NCBI GenBank assembly: GCA_001414485.1
Contig: LLEY01000324.1
Location: forward strand, 1 to 27,508
DNA length: 27,508 nucleotides
Direction of reading: 5' to 3'
DNA from: Calycina herbarum
Taxonomy: Eukaryota > Ascomycota > Leotiomycetes > Helotiales > Pezizellaceae
Part shown: positions 1 to 8,988 of the stretch, piece after piece
How positions within the stretch are numbered: the stretch's first letter is position 1
Layout of the letters: every line of letters begins with the position of its first letter
Notes under the pieces: generated by a model
Databases searched by the model: none
Seen by the model: the letters and a program-made list of their open reading frames with translations, nothing else
Told to the model about the DNA's origin: nothing
Position numbers and translations under genes: made by a program

Positions 1-690
1 CAGTTCCGGCTTAGACTTATAGAAGTTAACGACAGATTTTGGAGTTAGACAGCACATCATACAACGTTCTTAGTGCATATTTAGGTGTGAGCCATCATAA
101 TACCTTTGTTGCAGAGGCGAGGAAGACCTACCCTCGCGTTGGCCAATAAAAGCAGCAGTAAAAATCTCGTTGTTTCTAACTTTCTAGAACAATTGAGGTT
201 GATTGCTCCAACTGTCTAAGTTAATTTCAATTTGTTCTAAGTCCTCAGGATAATTTAGATGAGTTATGCTAGACAGTTAGAACAACGAGGGCTAGGTAGG
301 CAGGTACAAACCGATGTGTTTACTGCTTTTTTTTCATGTCCATCGCGAGCTACTATACCTACACTATTACATTGTCACTCCGCCGAGGAATCCTGGAATC
401 TGCATGATGGGATAAAATGCTGATACATAAGATATGAGAGGTTTCGGACTGCTTTCTTAGGATCAATGAATATCATTGTGTGTTTACCTCTAGGCGTCAG
501 AGAAACCTCGGTGTTCTTTAGACAAACTCAAGATTTGGAGACACGATACTTTAGACAAAAGTGTGTTCATTATTAATACTAGCAACGGCGGATATAAACG
601 TAAAATAATGATTGATTTGGTTATTTAACACTGACCACAAATAGACGATTGCTTTACTTTAAAATTTGACATCCTTCACCACAACATCAC
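1..690. other. Gene-poor left flank
   Basis: I see no coding region here that has splice signals, a recognisable domain or useful length. The segment is AT-rich. It holds the inverted repeat listed at 166-289 and then the presumed 3' flank of the UstYa-like gene, which ends at 691. Confidence 0.6.
166..289. repeat. Inverted repeat, possible MITE remnant
   Basis: The left arm (166-187) and right arm (269-289) are reverse complements except for one extra T and one T/G mismatch over 22 bases, and they are separated by 81 bases. Parts of the arm occur again inside the spacer: an AACTGTCTA-like piece near 210-219 and a TTGTTCTAA piece near 232-240. Outside the arms, an AAAAGCAG..TAAA segment at about 148-164 is mirrored by TTTACTGCTTTT at about 320-331. 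This suggests a larger imperfect terminal-repeat structure of about 180 bases. I found no clear target-site duplication and no transposase. It could be a MITE or a hairpin in a non-coding transcript. Confidence 0.5.
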
Positions 691-1841
691 TCAATGGTCA
701 GCCAACACTCTATCGTCATTCCCTTCTGGGAACTCTGGTCCGTGGTTTTGCTCGAATTCTGGCACCCAGTTCTCGTCGTAACCCAATAATGCTCTCATCT
801 TTGGACCGTATTGTGAGCCTTTTGGACAGTTGCGCCATTGGTGCATTTCGGTTAGCGGTTTCTCGTCATTGATGTATGTGTATTTGAAGCAGGAGTGGTG
901 CTCGGCAGACCATTTGTCGAGTTTGGAGAAGTCTTTGCATCGCATGAATTGTCCTTCGTCGATCGGTGGGTTTAGGCCGGGTCCTACTGAGTAGAGATGC
1001 TGAACATGATTAACTTTAACATTCACAGGTCTGTTGAAGTGGAAAACCTACATCATCCGCCTGGCATTCAACGTCTCCTCGCAGTGAGTCCAAACAGTGT
1101 AAGATGTGTGTATAGCCGTTGCTGAATTCCTTTCCATGGTGGGCTTCTTGAAACGATCTGTAGAGGAGTTTCTGTTCAAAGTGATTAGCGTCGTCTGATC
1201 CTCGAGATGCAAGCAAAACTTACGAGACAGTGAAGTTGATGATAGCTAGAAGATGGGGGAGTCAGTATTGAAATGTCTCGGGATACGGCATAGGGAAATG
1301 ATGGTGTTCAGGAGTGATTTAGGAGTGATGCAAGAAAAAGAAAGCGGGAGGACGGTGTCCCCATTACCTACGCATTTACGGCATAGATATCTTTCCCAGT
1401 ATCAAGGGGAAAGGGTGCCGTAGCCGGAAGTCCAAGAGCAACAGCTTCGTCGTGGTCCACAGCCACGATGGTTCTGTCCACATCAATGCTATCCCAAGCC
1501 TCATCTCTTGCGGTCTCGTTGGGCTGTGAATAGGCCGTGTATCGCCAGCGTTGCATTAGCTGAACATCTGGCACAAGACCCGCTGTACTCTTTTTAGCTT
1601 GTACGGAACTGGATTCTTGATCAGCATACTCACTGTTGTGTGATGAATAGGTGATGTGTGGTTTGACGAAATAAAGAGTGAAGAAAAACGCATTGATTCC
1701 AAATGAGAGAATGAGAAGAGTCAAGACAACAATATTTTGTGGTCTCAGGAATTGCAATCCTTTGGGTGAGGGAGTAAGATCTGCATGATTATCTGAAGTT
1801 TCATCTTCAAATAAAAGACGTTGCTTCTGCTCGTTTTCCAT
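691..1841 (-). CDS. UstYa-like (DUF3328) oxidase, 4 exons
   Basis: Proposed exons are 1841-1372, 1245-1224, 1171-1052 and 999-691, giving 306 residues. The introns are 126, 52, 52 and all use GT-AG. The tiny 22-base second exon is needed: it creates the first signature motif, YHQLHC (His159, His162, Cys163). The second motif, HILHCLDSLR (His186, His189, Cys190), lies in exon 3. One membrane helix sits near residues 36-58 after a short polar N-terminus, the usual UstYa layout. A later CKDF..W..EHHSC segment matches the family's conserved CxDW-like region. UstYa proteins are copper-type or metal-type oxidases of fungal secondary metabolism that act in oxidative cyclisation, mostly in RiPP (ustiloxin, phomopsin, asperipin) and some NRPS pathways. 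The C-terminal tail after residue 235 is longer than usual. It is divergent from the acyl-CoA synthetase gene. The family call is firm; the substrate is unknown. Confidence 0.88.
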
Positions 1842-2505
1842 GATTGAGTCGAATTATAGAGTATAAGCGAAGAGGTTGATGTTTTGAAACAGAAAACTCG
1901 CAGAGTTTCGTTTGATGGTTTCCTGCGCTCAGGAAAATTCCAGACAGTAGATCACCCAAGAGGGGCACGAAGGGGGTGCCCAAAATGTGGGCTCATTTCC
2001 AGATCTTTTCAAGTCAGTTGAGTTGTAATCCCCCGCTCTCTCATTGGGTTGTGCCGGATGACTGCCTCGCAGAGAGACTACGACTATTGTGCATACAAAA
2101 TGCAAATACGGGGTTTCCCGAGCCATCTTTGCCCCTCTTTTTCTACCTGTCGGCCTTTTCTGCAGAATGACGATAAAAAAGCAGGTGTGATACAGGTAGA
2201 AAAGCGAGCATATTTACATTCACACCCCTGTATTAATAGACTCAAAGAAGCCCAACCATCTACAGGGGGTCTCTTTGCCTCAGGCAGGAGTGTTGCATAA
2301 CAAAATGTTCTCCCAAGCAAGGTTACTTTTGATCTCACCCCCCCATCAACCTTATTTGGTTAGTCACATCTCGTTGACCCTGGTACAAGGATCTTGCCAA
2401 CCAACCACCAACAAGCTGACCACTTGTTATTCATATTGAAGTTAACTCTCACCTTCAAAGTAAACAAACCATTTACACTTCAGCGGTGCCTCCAAGCTTC
2501 CAAAG
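1842..2505. promoter_or_regulatory. Divergent promoter, UstYa / acyl-CoA synthetase
   Basis: The 664 bases between the two start codons must hold both promoters. Two modules occur on the left as GGTGTGA (2184-2190) overlapping ATACAGG (2190-2196). On the right their reverse complements occur as TCACACC (2220-2226) and CCTGTAT (2227-2233). The module order differs between the two sides, so this is not one simple hairpin. It may be a pair of transcription-factor sites. A CT-rich, CAA-rich stretch precedes the synthetase ATG, as is common for fungal 5' leaders. No classical TATA box stands out. Confidence 0.5.
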
Positions 2506-4960
2506 ATGACGATCGATAGTCAAAACCCCAAAATCCGGCAGGAGAGTTTTCAACTCGTCAGTCCGTTGAATCATCAGCGACCCTATGCCGTTCCAGTCTC
2601 TTCCAGTAATGCCACTCCCGGCGAAACATTACATTTTCGTAATGCGAAAGTTGAAAATGGTCTTCCTATCATCCCAGAAGATGGAATCCATACCGTCAAA
2701 GATCTCATTCGGAGAAGTGCTGCAAAGTTTGGAAACAACCCGGCCATCGGATCTCGTACTGAGCTTCGCACCCATGTCAAGGATGGACTCGCAGATGCCA
2801 ATGGTAACCAGAAACAGTTGATTACCTCCGAGCTAAGCTCATACAAATTCATATCCTATATTCAATATGAAGAGTTTGTCACAGCAATCGGCGTTGGTCT
2901 AGTTAGTCTGGGTTTGCTCCCCTCTCAAGATAAGATTTGCATGTGGGCACAAACCAGGTGAGTTGTTTGTATCACATCTCGACTCGGTAAGCCTTTGTTA
3001 ACACTACAATAGTGCAGCATGGCTATCAACATTCCACGGAGCGGCAACCCAATCAATTACGATTGTAACGGCTTATGCTAACCTGGGATTATCTGGACTC
3101 CAACATGCTCTTGAATCCACTGATTCGGTCGCCATCTTCGTTGACTCAAGTTCGATTTCTCGTCTTGCTGCTACATTGACAGCAGTACCTTCTTTACGTC
3201 TTGTTGTTTACAAAGCCGATACGAGAATTTCAAGTGAAACGATTCAAAAACTAGACAACGACTTCCCGCATGTCAAGTTAGTTGAATTCGACCAGTTGGT
3301 TTCGCTTGGAAAGACAAATGCTGCTGCGTCTGAATCGCATTTCCCAAGTCCCGATGATATATGCGCCATAATGTATACTAGTGGATCCACAGGCAGTCCG
3401 AAAGGTGTCCCAATAAAACACAAGAATATCGTTGCTGCAGGTAAATTTTCTCTTCAAGTCTCATTTGACATCTTGGCTTGCTAATGCCTTGGTTCTCAGT
3501 TTCTGGTTGGGATGTAACGTGGGGTAAACACTTTGACCACAACGACGTTTACTTAGCATATCTTCCTCTCGCCCATATCATGGAGTTTATTTCGGAACAT
3601 GCCTTTCTGTTTTGGGGTGTTCCCATGGGCTATGGCAGTCCGAGAACTTTGTTCGACTCTGCTGTCCAAGGTTGCAAAGGTGACTTGACCGAGTTAAGCC
3701 CAACTTACATGGTTGGTGTTCCAGCTATATGGGAGTCGGCACGAAAGTCAATCCTAGCCTCGATTACAGCGTACTCTCCCGATGAGCACACTGCATTCTG
3801 GGAAGCCATTAGAGACAAGCAGAAAGCATTTGAAGACGGCACCTATTTCCCGATTGAACGAGAAGCGGCCTTTGCTAAAGTTCGAGGAATTTTTGGTGGC
3901 CGACTTCGGTTCATGATGACTGGTGGTAGTGGAATTGCGAAGCATACTCAAGAATTTATATCTTTCTCCCTGGCACCAATCACAGGTGGATTTGGTATGA
4001 CAGAGACAACGGGGTAAGCAGAAAATCCTTTACTTTCGGCTATTTTCCCCATAGATACCGTATAAGTTTTTCTTTGAATTGAAGCTGAGAAAGCCTAGAA
4101 CAGGTGCAATGATGGATCCATCACAGTGGCACACTGGCTCGCTTGGTGGTTTAAGTGGCTGCGTGGAGGTCAAATTGATCGATTACGAAGAAGCTGGCTA
4201 CTTCGCTTCGAGTAACCCACCGGAAGGAGAGTTGTGCATCCGGGGAGCAAGCGTAGTCGAGAACTACTGGAAAGATGAAGCCGAGACAAGCAGGGCTTTC
4301 ACAAACGATGGTTGGCTTAAGACAGGCGATATAGGTATAGTATACGCGGCATGTCGGACTCACCCCGCCAATAAGCTAACACAGCCTCTCATAGGAAGAA
4401 TCGATGAACATGGCGCCCTTTGGATCATTGACAGAAAAAAGAATTTGGTGAAGAATCTCAATGGACAGTACATTGCACTTGAGAAAGTAAGTGAAGGACG
4501 AGAAGACTTCGTATTTAGAACTAATATTTCATCCGCAGCTGGAATCGCTATATCGGTCAGCTCCAGTAGTTGCCAACGTTTGCATTTATGCCGACTCAAT
4601 AAGAGTGAAGCCAACCGCCATAATCATTCCTGTCGAGGGTGTACTCAATAATCTTCTCCAATCGAGTGACAGAAAGCCTGGTTTATCGGAAACCGCCGAA
4701 GCCCAGCGAGTAGTTTTAGATCAGCTTCATGAGAAAGCTCGCGAGTATGATCTACCCAGCCTGGAAATAGTTGAAGCTGTGGTCCTCTCGCCATTGAAGG
4801 AATGGGATGTGACAAATGTTAGTTTATCTCTTTCCTAGATAATCCTGGAGACAATTTGATACTGACGTGGCCGTAGGGAATGACTACGGCGGTTGGCAAA
4901 TTAAAAAGAAGAGCCATCTTGGAACATCATCAGCAAAGCATCGAGGAGTTACGGAAGTAA
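2506..4960 (+). CDS. Long-chain acyl-CoA synthetase-like AMP-forming ligase, 7 exons
   Basis: Proposed exons are 2506-2957, 3013-3440, 3500-4013, 4099-4334, 4395-4486, 4539-4817 and 4877-4960, giving 694 residues, the usual length of fungal Faa1-type enzymes. The reaction is ATP-dependent activation of a carboxylate to an acyl-adenylate, then a CoA thioester. Visible motifs are the phosphate-binding loop [12 protein letters not shown] (about 272-283), the adenylate motif GFGMTETTG (about 457-465), the LKTGD aspartate, the [22 protein letters not shown] hinge core, and a C-terminal [12 protein letters not shown] segment with the family's lysine-rich end. All six introns are 52-85 bases and each restores these motifs. 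The 4014-4098 acceptor is the least certain. No tripeptide of the SKL type ends the protein, so peroxisomal import is not indicated. Next to an ammonia-lyase and UstYa gene, an aryl or medium-chain acid substrate is possible, but sequence family points first to long-chain fatty acids. Confidence 0.9.
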
Positions 4961-5192
4961 CTACTGGAGCTTGGGTAGCGTCATTAAAGACATACCAAGT
5001 TGAGTTGATGGAATGATGGGTTGTCTGTGAATCGTGGTTCATTATTACATAGTGAGAGCTGATTATCTACAACAGAAGCCAGTGCATTCCCTTCTCACTT
5101 AAACATTATCATCCTTCATTGAATAAACCTCCTCGCCGATACTCCTTTTTCTGATAAAACACCTGGGAAATCCAATTAATTACAGCTTTCTC

Positions 5193-6613
5193 CTACTCTG
5201 TTCGAACATAGAACTCGCTCCGGACTTGTATCTGATTCGAGCCCACTTCACTGTGCTGTGTATTTGGAGACTCCCTTCCACTTTCCGAATTGATTTGCTT
5301 TAAACGAACGAGCTGAATATCATCTCCGCTTTCATGGGCTTCTCCTCCAGCATCGTTCACTGTATCCTGCATATCAAAAGTATTTCCAAGACTTTCAAGA
5401 TCATTCTTTCCCATCCTCCGGCGTCCGCGAAATATGTTTTTGCTGCTTGCGCTTTTGACAGTTCCGTTGCTGTTTTTGGTTCCTCCTCCCGCTGATGCAC
5501 TTTGTTGAGATGGGTTGGAAGGGTTGGAAGACTTGCCGGTGCGACTCGCGACTGATTTCGTGATGCGACCGGTGATGGCTCGGAATTTGTGGAGAAGCGG
5601 GTTGTATGTTACGAGGCATGCTGCAATCAGGTAGATGTTGGGTTCCACCATTGTCCAAATGGGGAGTGCGACTGTCCAGGTACCTAGAAAATAGTCAATA
5701 TCAACTGACAGAGGTGCCACTTTTGAAGAAGTTACTTACCATCTGCAATAGCGTCGCCATGGAAGAATGAATCGAAGCGAATGATGGACGCTGCCAAACC
5801 ACTAATCATGACTTGTCAGTAAAAAGAAAACCACTTGAGCCAGACCTTCTAGCACTTACATTCCCGCCATTATGAAAGTCAGTGTCAGTCCAACCTTCAT
5901 CCTCCTCGTAGTGTGTAAGTTCCACACCACAGGCATAGGGAGAATTAAAATTGCAACATCAGTAACAATATTTGGAAAAGAGCCCCATTCAAAAAACACA
6001 GTCTGCTTATAGCATGATCCCCCCGGAATTGAATGGTCCCAGTTGTAAGCAAAGGGACGGCATAGGTTCAGGGAAACGACCGACGTTACGATCATCGTTG
6101 CAAGAACGATGGCGGCGAGGACGTAGACTCCCCAGCGGTAAGCTTTTATTGTAAAAATACGCAGGTAGAAGGCAAGAATGGCTAATTTAGGGACGCCGAC
6201 TGTTAAGAAATACCAGAATGAATCCACGAGAAGCCATTGAAAAAATCGTTTTATCATCCATGGTCTTGTTGCTGCTAAAGCTGCAAGATGGTAACCACTT
6301 CCAGCATATTTGACACCGCCTGCATGTAAGGTCTTGTTAACACTGTATGGAAAACTTCTTGGATAATCAACATGTGTTGTGGAGGGTACTTCTTACAGAT
6401 TGATAGTATAGAGGAGCCGATCTGGCAAAAGAGTGCGAGAAGGACCAGGTAATCATCAGCGCCAAATTTGCTTGGACTCAAATGTCGACAGTAGAAGCGC
6501 AAGCCAACAACAATCAAAAGCACGGGAATGAAAGCAACAGCAACCGCAACAAGTTGATCGCCTTTATATGCCGCAATAAATTCAGGAGAAAGTTCTTCTG
6601 TTGAGTTTGACAT
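5193..6613 (-). CDS. Pth11/SAT4-type rhodopsin-fold membrane protein, 4 exons
   Basis: Proposed exons are 6613-6397, 6319-5860, 5801-5740 and 5683-5193, giving 409 residues. The 77-base first intron, when removed, joins SILSIC to GVKYAGSGYHLAAL and the following helix. The protein shows seven hydrophobic helices: an N-terminal helix near 20-40, then YLVLLALFCQIG, WLLVDSFWYFLTVGVPKLAIL, the VYVLAAIVLATMIVTSVVSL helix, FPNIVTDVAILILPMPVVWNL, LTLTFIMAG and the WTMVEPNIYLIAACL helix. The LCRPFAYNW, PNIVTDVAILILPMPVVW and VEPNIYLIAACLVTYNPLL motifs are hallmarks of the fungal rhodopsin (SAT4/PTH11-like) family. A cytoplasmic tail of about 150 residues rich in Ser, Asn and Gly follows. No CFEM domain precedes the helices. 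An upstream in-frame ATG at 6646 would add 11 residues; I prefer 6613. Such proteins are putative plasma-membrane receptors, often near metabolite clusters. The ligand is unknown. Confidence 0.87.
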
Positions 6614-8988
6614 TGTGATTCGGGTGGTGTTGTGCCTCTCAAGCACTTCAAAGTTTCGTGAGAAGCAGACAGAGTTCGAGGTCCAATTTTAGTCGAGTAA
6701 AACCAGAATCGCAAATGTGTTCAGTGGGGAAGTGAGAGGTCTTCAAAGGAAAACGAACGGCGAGCAAAGTATACAATTTCCCAGCCTTGTCGAAGATCTA
6801 GAAATCTTATCGGTGCGCATGGTACCTGGATAAAGGAGTAAGGAACATGGTAAAACTTGCGCCGTTTTGCAAAATAACTGTTCCAATCTCAAAGGATGCA
6901 GAAGCCTGGGTTCCACGGCGCAGCATTGGTGTTTGGGGGGTCCTTGGGGTATACAATAAAAAAACGGCCAGGTATTCATCTTCGACGGCACTTTCACAGC
7001 GTGTTCTCAGCCACTGAAAGACATCCAACAAGACGTGGGGCGCAGTTTTACCTAGGTACTTGCTGACCACCATAAGCTTTGTTTCGTGATATTGTATTTA
7101 AAGGTAGCATACGACTAGCGAGTCGGTAGATCTGCAGCTGCAGCGTAGTATTAAAGGATTTCAAGCACCCCACCTTTGTACGAAACGACCATTTGCGGGC
7201 AAAAGACGAGAAGGAGGTGAGCACAGCATTGGAGGATCGTCGATTTGTCCTACACTGGTTGACAGCAAACAGGTTGTCGAATGCTGGGTTGACACTCCTA
7301 TGCTGCAAAAGACGAGCAAAGTGCTGCAGCGATGGATAAGGCTATAAGCCATGTGGTACCACAACAAGAGAAAAAACAGCACATTTGAAATTCCGACAAG
7401 CTGTAGAGGTAAAGTTTGAAAGATATTTACGATGGAGGATGTTTTCGCAGTTCGTAAGTTCCCTCACCAGGATTGAGGATAATTACTTCCGGTTCAGGCG
7501 TCGGGGAACGACATTATAGGGTAATAATATGTGGGCTGCCGATGTCAGCTGTATTGGAATCCCCGAGGTGCAACGGTGACTGCAGGTGCATCTCACCACT
7601 GGCATGATCACCTGACTCTATATAAAAGGGTCCATTTATTGCTTGATTTTCGCTTCATCAATGGGCACAAGGCTTGATTCCCCTCGTGGGTGTGATTCAC
7701 AAATCCTTCTCGACAAGGTTGAAGATAAGGTGCCGTTGACGTGAGAAGAGGAGGTTGTTCCGTAAGGGTAAGGGGTGTCGGATTTATGTGCGTTTTGCTT
7801 ATTTGCAATCCATAAAATATTTATGATGGCGGCGAAACCGCAATTGGCTACTTTATTGACCAATGGCAAAATTAGTGTGGTTGCTTTGCAGACGGCCATA
7901 CATGGGGGTACGCCATTCAGCGCATCGCATAGGAACAAGGATCACGATCCTTGGAGATTTAGAGATCGAGGAGTTGCGTCAGTTTGCCAGATAAGTCGCA
8001 GGAGCGGGGTTGGGAACATTTTTTGATTTAGAACTAATCATCGTAACTGATTATTCAGGAATCAGAGTTCAACTGATGAACTATTAATCAAGGCGGAAAG
8101 AAAGGGGTGGGTACGGTTAGGCGAGAAGGGAAGCGGGTTAGCAAGGAAATCAAAATAGTCACTCAGTACTTCGTAGTGAAACTGGTTCAGTGGCACAATT
8201 AGAGTTGCCAATAAAAGTTCAAGCACTATCGTACAACCACACATTCTCACACGTGGAAGTGAACGTTGAAAACTGCCGGCCAACTTTACTGTCATTATTC
8301 TGCAGCGAGAGAATCTCATTTACAAGGGTCTAGTGGGTTATGTAGGGTCCGACAAAGGTTAAAGACTCGACCTTTTCAAGGGCACTTCCTGCGAGTCTCT
8401 GGCACAGAACACTGCAGGTAGGATCGAGTAAGATCCATTTCAGGAAATTCCGCCGTTCAACTTATACGTGATTCCCTATGTAGTAATTAGACGACGATGA
8501 TGTGGAGGATAAGCAGGAAGTCAGAAGTCAAAATAAGGAGGATGCAGTAACGTTGCCGGTAGTCACAGTCGTTGTATGAGGGTGTTGCTTTAGAGTAGGT
8601 ACTAAAATCCAAAGGCACTCTTCAAAGCTCTACAACCGTAGGAGGTTTCGTCTCATGCACGCATGATGGAAACGGGGATGGAGAAAATGTGCGTAATTAT
8701 TTTGGGTAAAGATAAGACATTTGTTGCTTCAACGTGCTTCAGTCCTTGGGCTCCAAGTAACCGGAAGTTCTTCCCTTTCTGTATCGCTCATATCTCTCGG
8801 GTATCATATGGATCGTCAAAAATCCTTCGGGATGGCAAATTCCAAAGCATAATAGGAAGGAAAATTTAGATGGAGGAAGTTCAAATTTTGGCTGATAAGA
8901 AAATTACCAGTTGAAGCAACTCTTTTTAAATCCGCTCAAATGTGTTATTTTGGGAATAGATAATTTTAGGCAAACAAGTTACACAACT
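6614..8988. other. 2.4 kb intergenic region without a supported gene
   Basis: Only short open frames occur, without domains, conserved motifs or matching splice sites. The first part should contain the promoter of the Pth11-like gene and the last part the 3' flank of the ammonia-lyase gene. The clearest regulatory-looking element is a strong TATA box at 7619-7629 facing right (separate entry). I saw no transposase or reverse transcriptase remnant, and no rRNA or tRNA. Confidence 0.5.
7619..7629 (+). promoter_or_regulatory. Strong TATA box with a short downstream ORF
   Basis: TATATAAAAGG is an excellent TATA element, rare in this window. An ATG lies 42 bases after it, at 7661, opening a 27-codon frame that stops at 7744 (starts MGTRLDSPRG, ends VPLT). 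No known gene follows on this strand. It may drive a small peptide, a spliced small gene or a non-coding RNA, or be chance. Confidence 0.35.

Noticed and set aside
4014..4098. Alternative acceptor at AACAG before GTGCAATG in the synthetase gene
   Set aside because: It would shift the frame after TETTG and destroy the downstream motifs. The acceptor at 4097-4098 keeps the frame.
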